Source: Streptomyces sp. SM10
GTDB lineage: Bacteria; Actinomycetota; Actinomycetes; Streptomycetales; Streptomycetaceae
NCBI RefSeq assembly: GCF_002910915.1
Contig: NZ_NEUF01000093.1
Span: forward strand, 1 to 43,804
Reading direction: 5' to 3'
Length of the DNA: 43,804 nt
Shown here: in pieces, positions 16,389 to 23,455 of the stretch
How positions within the stretch are numbered: the stretch's first letter is position 1
Layout of the letters: every line of letters starts with the position of its first letter
Made by a program: the position numbers and the translations under genes
Notes under the pieces: model-generated
Databases searched by the model: none
The model's input: the letters and a program-made list of their open reading frames with translations, nothing else
Told to the model about the DNA's origin: nothing

Positions 16389-16685
16389 TCAAGGTGAGTA
16401 CACGATGGTCGGAACGCCCGTGCCCCCGGCTGGGGTGACAAGCGTGTAGCTCGTGCTGTACTTCCAGTTGTCACCCGGAGCCGCGAGGCCCGAGCAACCG
16501 GGCGTGGTGGTGTCGACAGTCAGCTTGTAGGTGGTGTCGTCGGCGACATCCAGCTCCCCCCGCGAGCTGGGGCCGACCGTCCACAGGGGTGCCGCCACTC
16601 CTGCCGGCGCAGCGGGTGCCGCGACGGCGACCGACGAGAGGGCGGCACCGACCGCCGGTGCGAGCTTCCTGAAGTGCCAGCGCAC
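16389..16685 (-). CDS. Mini secreted protein, internally deleted paralogue of its neighbour
   Basis: A 98-residue protein starting with GTG at 16685, not at the upstream ATG of the same frame. The leader GAATCGGAG just before the start is shared with the gene at 16780-17418. The signal peptide and GVAAPLWTV match the neighbour's N-terminus (GVAAPTWTV), and the C-terminal TYKLTVDTTTPGCSGLAAPG ... IVYSP matches TYQLTVATVTPGCTGIAAVG ... IVYTP. The roughly 110 residues in between are missing. The frame is intact, so it may be a functional small secreted protein or a decayed duplicate. Function unknown. Confidence 0.6.
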   Translation of the reverse strand: MRWHFRKLAPAVGAALSSVAVAAPAAPAGVAAPLWTVGPSSRGELDVADDTTYKLTVDTTTPGCSGLAAPGDNWKYSTSYTLVTPAGGTGVPTIVYSP

Positions 16686-16779
16686 AGTTGACTTCTCCGA
16701 TTCGACAACGCGCGGGACAGGCGCAGGGATCGCACAACGGGGGAGGCCCGCCGTGCGATCCCTCATGACCGGTGCCGGA

Positions 16780-17418
16780 TCAGGGGGTGTAGACGATGCC
16801 CGGCTTGGTGGTCGTACCGGTCTTGACCGCGTTGTACTTGGCGGTGTAGATCGGGTGCTGTCCCACCGCCGCGATGCCGGTGCAGCCCGGGGTGACCGTG
16901 GCGACCGTCAACTGGTAGGTGGCGCTGCTGCCGATGGCGAGCTGACCGCTGGTGTTGTTGTAGGACGCCGTGACGTTGCCCGTCACCGTGAAGGTGCAGG
17001 TGAGGACCGTCACCGAGGCCTGGACTCCGGAGATGTAGCCGGTGGTGGTCCCGCCGCTGTAGCTGTTCGCCTTCAGCTGCCACACCGGAGAGGTGGTGGC
17101 GATCGGTGACACCGGGCCGAACGGACTGGTGCACCCGCTCCAGGTCAATGGAGCGATGGTGCCCACCGTCACGTTCGAGGTGCCGGAGGCGGTCGCCAGC
17201 ACGGCGCTGGCCGCCGATGTGGTACACGTCATCGGGATGCCGTTGAGGCTGAGCGAGACGGTACCGGAGTTGGTGGCCGTGACCGCCACCGGCGAGGGCG
17301 CCGGGGTGACGGTCCACGTCGGCGCGGCGACGCCGGCGGTGGCGGTGGTGGCTCCGAGGGTGACGGCAGCGGCGGCGGCACCGGCCGTGAGTGCGATCTT
17401 CCTGAGGGTGTTGCGCAC
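16780..17418 (-). CDS. Small secreted beta-rich protein, unknown function
   Basis: A 212-residue exported protein starting with GTG at 17418 behind GGAGGAA; a longer open frame upstream lacks a ribosome site and a signal sequence. The signal peptide (VRNTLRKIALTAGAAAAAVTLG) ends near TATAGVA. The mature protein is Thr/Ser/Val-rich with spaced cysteines (MTCTTS, SGCTSP, LTCTF, PGCTG), suggesting a disulfide-stabilised beta-sandwich. Similar small secreted proteins ending in IVYTP-like sequences are common in Streptomyces, without known function. It faces the PucR-type regulator across a 660-base gap. Confidence 0.72.
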   Translation of the reverse strand: MRNTLRKIALTAGAAAAAVTLGATTATAGVAAPTWTVTPAPSPVAVTATNSGTVSLSLNGIPMTCTTSAASAVLATASGTSNVTVGTIAPLTWSGCTSPFGPVSPIATTSPVWQLKANSYSGGTTTGYISGVQASVTVLTCTFTVTGNVTASYNNTSGQLAIGSSATYQLTVATVTPGCTGIAAVGQHPIYTAKYNAVKTGTTTKPGIVYTP

Positions 17419-18078
17419 AGTGATTCCTCCGATTCGGCAGTGCGGGCGCACTGTTGCGGGGACAGCACCCGAATTCCTGCAAAGGTGCAGGGAGTGCCGC
17501 GATGAATCGTGTTGCGTGGGGGTCCGTGCTGCGCTTTCAGCCACACACGTTCTGTGACAGGGCGTGACGTTACTTGCGGGAAACTTGGAGCACAATCCTG
17601 CGGGTCAAGATTGGTCCGGCAAGTTTTTTTCCTCGTCAGCAGGTCACTAATTCGGCCCACGCACTTGTCACTTGGTGCGCAATATCTCTCGGGAATACCG
17701 GACGGCGCCGGAATCCCGGCGCAGATGCGACTGCCGCTCCGGCGCCGACAGAAGACCGGAAGGGACCGACCGAGGGTCCGGCGGCCACCCCGTGAAGGCC
17801 GCCGACCGGGCGGCCGGGCCCCCGCCTCGGCTGCCACGATGCACCCCACGGCCGAAAACATTGTCCGGAAGTGAGCATTTACCGCCCCACCTGCACGGGA
17901 GCACCACAACTGAGCGAAGTTGTGTGCCCCTTGCACTTCGATCTTGTCCAGACAGTGTGCACCCCGCCCGACTTGGTCTATCTTCGGCGCCGATGTTGGT
18001 ATACACCTGTCGGTCCGTGGGAGCGCTCTCCCCCACCTGCTCCTCAACGCCGGGCCCGGGATAGACGAGGGGACGGTC
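17419..18078. other. Divergent intergenic region between secreted-protein and PucR genes
   Basis: No gene is seen in these 660 bases. A candidate promoter for the regulator, TTGGTC (17973-17978) - 18 bases - TGGTAT (17997-18002), lies about 75 bases before its start. Two perfect hairpins occur: 7 bp (17705-17711 with 17716-17722) and 8 bp (17779-17786 with 17797-17804). The decamer CACTTGTCAC (17662-17671) also occurs at the mce palindrome (13241-13250). The part around 17570-17680 is clearly less GC-rich, as expected for promoters. Confidence 0.45.
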
Positions 18079-19293
18079 ATGCCGAGACTCATCCAGCCGC
18101 TGGACACCGGAGACCCGCTGGGGCCCCTCCCCCAGGAGTTCGCCGCGATCATGCGACCCGAACTCCCGAGCCTGATCAAAGAGATAGGCATGGAAGTGAC
18201 CCGGGCCTATCCGGAATACGCGCGCCTGCTGAACGGCCCCAACGGAACTTCCATCCGCATGGGCGTCGAACAGAGCCTTTCTTCTTTCGTCGACCTGGTC
18301 GCCGAACCCTCCTCCTCCACGGTCCTGCGTGACGCCATGTGCCGGAGATTCGGCCGCTTCGAGGCGTACGAGGGCCGCACCATGGACGCCTTGCAGGGCG
18401 CCTACCGATTGGGTGCGCGGGTCGCTCTGCGGCGGGCGAAGAAGGTGGGCCGCAGCTACAACTTCTCGCCCGCGCTGATGCTCAGCTTCGCCGACGCCCT
18501 GTTCGCCTACGTGGACGAGCTCGAAGCGCTGTCCCGCGAGGGCTATCTGGAGGTACAGGCCCAGTCCGACCAGCAGAGCGAAGCGGTGCGCCGGCGACTG
18601 CTGCACCTGATCCTCACCGGCAGACCGGTGCCCCGCAGCGCCATCGCCGAGTTGTGCGAGCAGACCGGTTGGACGCTGCCCGAGCAGGTCACGCTCGTCG
18701 CCGTACGCGCCCCGTCCGGCGTGGACCGGATCAGCGCGGACCACGACGTCCTGATCGACCCCGCCGATCCGCAGCCGCATCTGCTGGTCCCGGGCCCGAT
18801 GACCGACGCGCGCAGGGAGATGCTCGACCGGACGATCCCCGGTGGTGGCGCGGCGATCGGGCTGACCGTGCCGACCGCGCTCGCCGCCGACTCGATCCGC
18901 TGGGCGCGCCGGGTGCTCGATCTGGTCGACGCGGGGGTCATCGACGAGGCACCGGTCATCCTCTGCGAGGACCACCTCATCACGCTCTGGCTCCTCTCCG
19001 ACCCCGTCCTCCTCGACCAGCTCGCCGAGCGCGAGCTCGCCCCCGTGTCCGGCATCAGCACCACCCGGCGCGAGCGACTCATCGAGACACTGCGGATCTG
19101 GCTCGACACCCGCGGAACGGCGGCGCAGATGGGCGAGTTGCTGGATGTCCACCCGCAGACGGTCCGCTACCGGATGCGGAGCCTCGAGGCCATCTTCGGT
19201 GACCAGCTCACCGACCCCGAGAGCCGCTTCTCCACCGAGGCCGTTCTGCGCGCCATGCGGTTACGGTCCCGCAGCGGCCAGTCCCTGAACTGA
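18079..19293 (+). CDS. PucR-family transcriptional regulator
   Basis: A 404-residue regulator starting at ATG 18079 behind GAGGGGAC; the open frame begins earlier but those codons lie in promoter-like DNA. The N-terminal half is helical (MRPELPSLIKEIGMEVTRA, YEGRTMDALQGAYRLG), the middle resembles the GGDEF-like module of this group, and the C-terminus carries the PucR helix-turn-helix (ETLRIWLDTRGTAAQMGELLDVHPQTVRYRMRSLEAIFG). It stands between the secreted-protein/mce block and the SCP2/acyl-CoA dehydrogenase operon, so it is the obvious local regulator candidate. Codon 395 is TTA (19261-19263), a rare leucine codon read by the bldA tRNA, placing it under developmental control. Target sites are not known. 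Confidence 0.88.
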   Translation: MPRLIQPLDTGDPLGPLPQEFAAIMRPELPSLIKEIGMEVTRAYPEYARLLNGPNGTSIRMGVEQSLSSFVDLVAEPSSSTVLRDAMCRRFGRFEAYEGRTMDALQGAYRLGARVALRRAKKVGRSYNFSPALMLSFADALFAYVDELEALSREGYLEVQAQSDQQSEAVRRRLLHLILTGRPVPRSAIAELCEQTGWTLPEQVTLVAVRAPSGVDRISADHDVLIDPADPQPHLLVPGPMTDARREMLDRTIPGGGAAIGLTVPTALAADSIRWARRVLDLVDAGVIDEAPVILCEDHLITLWLLSDPVLLDQLAERELAPVSGISTTRRERLIETLRIWLDTRGTAAQMGELLDVHPQTVRYRMRSLEAIFGDQLTDPESRFSTEAVLRAMRLRSRSGQSLN

Positions 19294-19324
19294 ATACGCA
19301 TCACATACGTGGTGCGGAGTCAAC

Positions 19325-19338
19325 TTACTGCCAAGTAA
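19325..19338. promoter_or_regulatory. Palindrome TTACT-N4-AGTAA, site 1
   Basis: TTACT GCCA AGTAA, a perfect 5-bp inverted repeat just after the PucR-type gene and upstream of the small gene at 19494. The same pattern occurs twice more before the SCP2-like gene. The spacing and symmetry resemble TetR-family operators. Confidence 0.6.
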
Positions 19339-19493
19339 CGCGAAATAGACGGTCAGTCCCAAACGGTTGCGACACGGAGACGTTCTCAACGAGAAACCAG
19401 GAACCGCGTCCCGTTACATGAGGAGGAGCGGTGGCCCACCCGGCCGCCGCGGAGCGCCACCTCCTGGCCGACCATCCGAGAGGGAACCCCCAC

Positions 19494-19757
19494 ATGACCG
19501 CCTCGCACCTCCTCGTCCCCGTGCCGATCCCCGACCGGGTCGCGGCGCTGATCGGCTCCTGCACCCCGCCGCACATCCTGCGGGCGGAGCTCGACGCCGA
19601 CTGCGCCGCCCGCGAGGTGCGCAGGTTCCGGGGGCCGAGGCTCGGCATCGAGGACCAGGCCGACCGCGAGCTGGCACTGTCCGAGCTGGCCCGGGCCAAC
19701 AAGGTGCTCTCCGCCCACGACCCGCTCCTCGCGGTGCGCCCGGACGGAACCTGGTGA
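19494..19757 (+). CDS. Small conserved-looking protein of unknown function
   Basis: An 87-residue soluble protein with an Arg/Glu/Asp-rich second half (AREVRRFRGPRLGIEDQADRELALSELARAN), no signal sequence and no recognised motif. The ATG at 19494 has GAGAGGGA 8 bases upstream. An in-frame GTG at 19431 behind AGGAGG, with only a 4-base gap, would add 21 residues and cannot be excluded. It sits between a TTACT-N4-AGTAA palindrome and the SCP2 operon, suggesting shared control. Function not recognised. Confidence 0.6.
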   Translation: MTASHLLVPVPIPDRVAALIGSCTPPHILRAELDADCAAREVRRFRGPRLGIEDQADRELALSELARANKVLSAHDPLLAVRPDGTW

Positions 19758-19764
19758 CCGCTGC

Positions 19765-19830
19765 TTGCTAAGCGGCGACGGCCGCCTTACCTTACTCAGA
19801 AGTAAGTTTACTCTGGAGTAAGGATCTGGC
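19765..19830 (+). promoter_or_regulatory. Promoter and double operator of the SCP2 / acyl-CoA dehydrogenase operon
   Basis: A promoter candidate, TTGCTA (19765-19770) - 17 bases - TACCTT (19788-19793), is followed by two TTACT-N4-AGTAA palindromes at 19792-19805 (spacer CAGA) and 19808-19821 (spacer CTGG), 16 bases apart centre to centre. The palindromes cover the presumed -10 and transcription start, as expected for repression. The GTG start follows at 19831. Confidence 0.65.
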
Positions 19831-20304
19831 GTGGCCGACAACAGCAGCGGCAACCTCACCGACGAACTGTCCGGGCTCGACTTCGCCGCCGTCTCCCCCG
19901 AGGAGTTCGCACGGATCGTCAGGGGTCTGTCCGCCAGGCAGCTCGGCGAGGTGATGCACGGCGACCTGCGCGCACGGATCCTGAGCGAGGTCTTCGGCCG
20001 GATGCGGCAGCAGTTCCGCCCGGAAGCGGCCGGACAGTTGAAGGCGCTCGTCCGCTGGAAGATCACCGGCGAGACCGAGGAGGTCTACGAGACCTCCATA
20101 GCCGACGGCGCCTGCACGGTGAGTCCGGGCCGCTCCGACGCCGAGCCCCGCACGACGCTGGTCATGGGCGACGCGGAATTCCTCAAGCTGGTCTCCGGCA
20201 ACGGCAATCCCGTGACGATGTTCATGATGCGCAAGCTGAAGATCGCCGGTGACGTCGGCCTGGCCTCGGGCCTCACCCGCTACTTCGACATCCCGAAGGC
20301 CTGA
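19831..20304 (+). CDS. SCP2-like sterol-carrier domain protein
   Basis: A 157-residue cytoplasmic protein starting with GTG at 19831. After a short helical N-terminus comes an SCP2-type fold: FGRMRQQFRPEAAGQLKALVRWKITGE (helix plus first strands), YETSIADGACTV, TTLVMGDAEFLKLVSGNGNPVTMFMMRKLKIAGD, and a final hydrophobic helix. SCP2 domains bind acyl or sterol ligands in a hydrophobic pocket. It lies 5 bases before the acyl-CoA dehydrogenase gene, so the two are one operon. It may carry or present the lipid substrate; the ligand is unknown. Confidence 0.85.
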   Translation: MADNSSGNLTDELSGLDFAAVSPEEFARIVRGLSARQLGEVMHGDLRARILSEVFGRMRQQFRPEAAGQLKALVRWKITGETEEVYETSIADGACTVSPGRSDAEPRTTLVMGDAEFLKLVSGNGNPVTMFMMRKLKIAGDVGLASGLTRYFDIPKA

Positions 20305-20309
20305 GGCCC

Positions 20310-21524
20310 ATGAGCTACTTCTCCCTCGCCCTGACCGAGGAACAGCAGGACCTCCGCGACTGGGTGCACGGTTTCGCCGCGGGTGTGCTCCGCCCGGCGG
20401 CAGGCGAGTGGGACGCCCGGGAAGAAACCCCGTGGCCGGTCATCCAGGAAGCCGCGAAGATCGGGCTGTACGGATTCGAGTCCCTCGCCGACATGTACGG
20501 GGACCCCAGCGGGCTCTCCCTCCAGATCGCCAACGAGGAGCTCTTCTGGGGCGACGCCGGGATCGGCATGGCACTGTTCGGCACCTCGCTCGCGGTCGCC
20601 GGGATCTTCGCCTCCGGCACACCCGACCAGCTCGCCGAGTGGGTCCCGCAGTGCTACGGCGACGAGGACGACCCCAAGGTGGCCGCCTTCTGCGTCTCAG
20701 AGCCCCAGGCGGGTTCCGACGTCTCCGCGATGGCCACCCGGGCGCGCTACGACGAGGCCAGGGACGAGTGGGTGCTCTCCGGCCAGAAGGCGTGGATCAC
20801 CAACGGTGGGATCGCCGAGATCCACGTCGTGGTCGCGTCGGTCGACGCCTCGCTCGGCGCCCGCGGACAGGCCGCGTTCATCGTGCCGCCGGGCACGAAG
20901 GGCCTGGCGGCGAGCCGCACCATCAAGAAGCTCGGCCTCCGCGCCTCGCACACCGCCGACGTCTTCCTCGACGACGTACGGGTCCCCGGGCACTGCCTGC
21001 TCGGCGGCAAGGAGAAGCTGGACGCCCGGCTGGCCCGCGCCCGCGAAGGCGGCACCGCCAAGGGGCAGGCGGCCATGGCGACCTTCGAGGTCAGCCGCCC
21101 CACCGTGGGTGCGCAGGCGCTGGGCATCGCGCGGGCGGCGTACGAGTACGCGCTGGAGTACGCCGGACAGCGCGAGGCGTTCGGCCGCCCCATCATCGAG
21201 AACCAGTCGATCGCGTTCGCCCTCGCGGACATCCGTACCGAGATCGAGGCCGTACGCCTGCTGATCTGGCAGGCCGCGTGGATGGCCCGCAACGACCGGA
21301 CCTTCGACGCCGGCCAGGGCTCCATGTCCAAACTGCGGGCGGGTGAACTCGCGGTGTCCGCAACGGAGAAGGCGGTCCAGATCCTCGGTGGCGCCGGCTA
21401 CAGCAGGGAGCACCCGGTGGAGCGGATGTACCGCGACGCCAAGATCTACACGATCTTCGAGGGGACCAGCGAGATCCAGCGCCTGGTCATCTCCCGGGCC
21501 ATCTCGGGGCGGCACATCCGCTGA
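20310..21524 (+). CDS. Acyl-CoA dehydrogenase
   Basis: A 404-residue FAD-dependent acyl-CoA dehydrogenase catalysing alpha,beta-dehydrogenation of an acyl-CoA. The N-terminal helical domain is followed by FCVSEPQAGSDVSAM and WITNGG (flavin and substrate contacts), a middle beta domain, and a C-terminal domain with QILGGAGYSREHPVERMYRDAK and YTIFEGTSEIQ, whose Glu is the expected catalytic base. The length is normal for the family. It is co-transcribed with the SCP2-like gene and adjacent to the mce locus, so a long-chain or steroid side-chain acyl-CoA is plausible but unproven. Confidence 0.92.
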   Translation: MSYFSLALTEEQQDLRDWVHGFAAGVLRPAAGEWDAREETPWPVIQEAAKIGLYGFESLADMYGDPSGLSLQIANEELFWGDAGIGMALFGTSLAVAGIFASGTPDQLAEWVPQCYGDEDDPKVAAFCVSEPQAGSDVSAMATRARYDEARDEWVLSGQKAWITNGGIAEIHVVVASVDASLGARGQAAFIVPPGTKGLAASRTIKKLGLRASHTADVFLDDVRVPGHCLLGGKEKLDARLARAREGGTAKGQAAMATFEVSRPTVGAQALGIARAAYEYALEYAGQREAFGRPIIENQSIAFALADIRTEIEAVRLLIWQAAWMARNDRTFDAGQGSMSKLRAGELAVSATEKAVQILGGAGYSREHPVERMYRDAKIYTIFEGTSEIQRLVISRAISGRHIR

Positions 21525-21542
21525 CGGCGGTGACCCGGCGCC

Positions 21543-21561
21543 GGAGCCCCGTACCGGCTCC
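21543..21561. terminator. Small hairpin after the acyl-CoA dehydrogenase gene
   Basis: Perfect 6-bp stem GGAGCC / GGCTCC with a 7-base loop, between the dehydrogenase stop (21524) and the P450 remnant. Possible weak bidirectional terminator. Confidence 0.4.
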
Positions 21562-21564
21562 CGC

Positions 21565-21990
21565 TCAGACGCCGGCCGGAGTGAACCGGACGGGGAGGGA
21601 CGCCGGCCCCCGAGTGCAGACGCCCGTCTCGACCGGGCCGAAGCCCTCGGCGAAGCGCGTCGCGAAAGCCTCGACGAGGTCGGCCTCCCCGGTGTGCCGG
21701 AAGGCGTCGATGAACCGACGGGCATTGCGCTCGACGACGGGGAGGAACTTCTCCCGGAGGTCCGCGCCGCGGAAGGCCGGGGCGACCACGGCCCTCCGCG
21801 CGGCGTGCTCCCTGCCGCTGAGCTGGAGGATCGTCCGGCCGTGGACGGGCTCCAGCCGCCAGTCGTGGTTCTCGGTGGTGAACTCCTGGGCCCGGTACTC
21901 GAGGACGCGCTCGACGTCCTCGTCCCGGGAGACGAGGTGGCTCCCCGCCGCCTCGTGGTGGATCAGCGGGGCGCTCCTGTGGGGCAGAGA
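21565..21990 (-). pseudogene. Cytochrome P450 remnant lacking start, I-helix and heme loop
   Basis: An open stretch of 142 codons without a usable start: an in-frame TGA lies at 21991-21993 and no ATG or GTG precedes the homology. The translation begins in mid-domain (LIHHEAAGSHLVSRDEDVERV, FTTENHDWRLEPVHGR, ILQLSGREHAARRAVVAPAF), which is the N-terminal third of a bacterial P450. After DLVEAFATRF it jumps directly to a P450 C-terminus (AEGFGPVETGVCTRGPASLP, then VRFTPAG). About 250 residues, including the I-helix, EXXR and heme-Cys region, are absent, so it cannot be an active P450. The junction is in frame. Confidence 0.75.
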
Positions 21991-22073
21991 TCAGGGTGCT
22001 GCGTGGCAGTGGACGGGCAACACCGGCAAGACTGTTGACCGACAGCCCGATATCGAACCCCCCGGGAGAATCC

Positions 22074-22910
22074 TTGATCGCCGCGGCCCCCGCGCCCCGT
22101 CCCTCCGTCCTGTTCGTCACCGATCTCGCCTACGAGGCACGCGGCCGGCGCTACTGCGACGAGGACATCTTCCTGACGTCCCGGCTGCGCGAGACCTTCG
22201 ATGTCGCGCTCTGTCACCCCCGGGACGCGGCGGCCCTGCTGGACGGGTTCGACGCGGTCGTCGTACGCAACAGCGGTCCGGTCCTGCACCACCAGGAGGC
22301 GTACGACGCGTTCCGGACCCGGGCACGGGAGTCGGGGACCCGGGTATACAACTCGCTCGACGGGCGCGGAGACATGGCGGGCAAGCAGTACCTGGTCGAT
22401 CTGAGCCGGTCCGGATTCCCGGTGATCCCGACCGTGGACCGCGCGGCGGACCTCGGACTGCTCCCCCGGTCGGACGGGTACGTGGTGAAGCCCAAGCTCG
22501 GCGCGGACTCGGTGGGACTGCGGTTCACCGAGGAACCGGAGCTGGCCGAGGACGCCGACGGCACCCTGCTCGTCCAGCCCAGGATCGACTTCCGCTACGA
22601 GGTGTCCTTCTACTTCGTCGACGACGACTTCCGGTACGCCCTGCACGCACCGCGTCCGGACAGGCGCTGGGTGCTCGAACCCTATGCGGCGAGCCCAGAG
22701 GACCTGGACTTCGCCCGCCGCTTCGTGGAGTGGAACTCCCTGACGCACGGCATCCAGCGCGTGGACGCCTGCCGGACGCCGGAGGGCGACCTGCTCCTCG
22801 TCGAGCTGGAGGACCTGAATCCGTATCTGTCGCTCGACCGCGTCCCCGAAGAGGTGCGGGACGCCTTCGTCACCCGGATGAGCGCCTCCCTGAGGACGCT
22901 CCTGGCCTGA
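22074..22910 (+). CDS. ATP-grasp family protein
   Basis: A 278-residue ATP-grasp ligase-like protein. Starts in the open frame before 22074 lack a ribosome site; TTG at 22074 has GGGAG 5 bases upstream. The N-terminal domain (SVLFVTDLAYEARGRRYCDE, FDAVVVRNSGPV) resembles the pre-ATP-grasp fold. The ATP-binding part shows YVVKPKLGADSVGLRF (Lys contact and glycine loop), LLVQPRIDFRYEVSFYFVDD, and LLLVELEDLNPYLSL with the Glu/Asn metal-binding pair. Such enzymes join a carboxylate to an amine or thiol through an acyl phosphate. The reaction is unknown, and there is no obvious partner except an adjacent MFS remnant. Confidence 0.75.
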   Translation: MIAAAPAPRPSVLFVTDLAYEARGRRYCDEDIFLTSRLRETFDVALCHPRDAAALLDGFDAVVVRNSGPVLHHQEAYDAFRTRARESGTRVYNSLDGRGDMAGKQYLVDLSRSGFPVIPTVDRAADLGLLPRSDGYVVKPKLGADSVGLRFTEEPELAEDADGTLLVQPRIDFRYEVSFYFVDDDFRYALHAPRPDRRWVLEPYAASPEDLDFARRFVEWNSLTHGIQRVDACRTPEGDLLLVELEDLNPYLSLDRVPEEVRDAFVTRMSASLRTLLA

Positions 22911-22942
22911 CACGTCCGACTCCTCACCGTGAGGGTGCAAGC

Positions 22943-23261
22943 GTGACCACTGCCAGCGAGAATGCCGCCGCCCCGGCTCGTCGCCCTCGCGCTCTTCTGC
23001 CTCGTGGAGACACGGGCCCAGGAGCCCGTGCCCCGATGCGGCTCTTCCGTAACCCGGTGTTCGCGGTCTGCTCGGTCCTCAGCTTCGTCGTGGGCTTCGC
23101 CATGCTCGGGGCGATGATCTTTCTGCCGACGCATCTGCGGCACGTCGACGGGGACCCGGCCGCGCTCTCCGTCGTGCGGACGCTGCCCCTCGTCCTGGGC
23201 CAGCTGGCCGCCTCGATCTTCAACGGCAACGTGGTGAGCAAGACCGGCCACTACCCGGCAG
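22943..23261 (+). pseudogene. MFS (DHA2-type) transporter remnant
   Basis: A GTG start (VTTASENAAAPARRP) leads almost at once into mid-protein sequence. In one frame LALFCLVETRAQEPVP reads as the end of a membrane helix and the following loop; the matching continuation RLFRNPVFAVCSVLSFVVGF ... VRTLPLVLGQLAASIFNGNV ... SKTGHY is in another frame, so a one-base shift lies near 23034. Homology stops at about 23261. Most of the 14 helices of such a transporter are missing at both sides, so the gene is dead. It follows the ATP-grasp gene by 32 bases. Confidence 0.7.
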
Positions 23262-23443
23262 CCGCGAGGCGGCGACGCTCTTGGCGGCCTGGAGCCGCTG
23301 GCGCAACGAACGCCTGGCCGAGGACGCGCCCGGCCCGACGACAGGCAGCTCCGTGCGGCGGTCGACGTGATCGCCAAACGGTTGCTCGCGGAGGATCTGG
23401 AGCAGCAGCTGGCCCCGCCCGGGCCGGCCGTGACCGTGATCTG
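23262..23443 (+). pseudogene. Unidentified C-terminal gene fragment
   Basis: Directly after the MFS homology, EAATLLAAWSRWRNERLAED and, one frame away, DDRQLRAAVDVIAKRLLAED followed by LEQQLAPPGPAVTVI and a stop look like the helical C-terminus of some protein interrupted by one frameshift. No start or domain is visible, and the parent family was not recognised. Confidence 0.35.
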
Positions 23444-23455
23444 ATCCGGGACGCT

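Noticed and set aside
22929..22945. Treating the MFS remnant as a normal gene with a sequencing error
   Set aside because: One error could explain the frame change, but not the missing N-terminal helices and the abrupt loss of homology at 23261.
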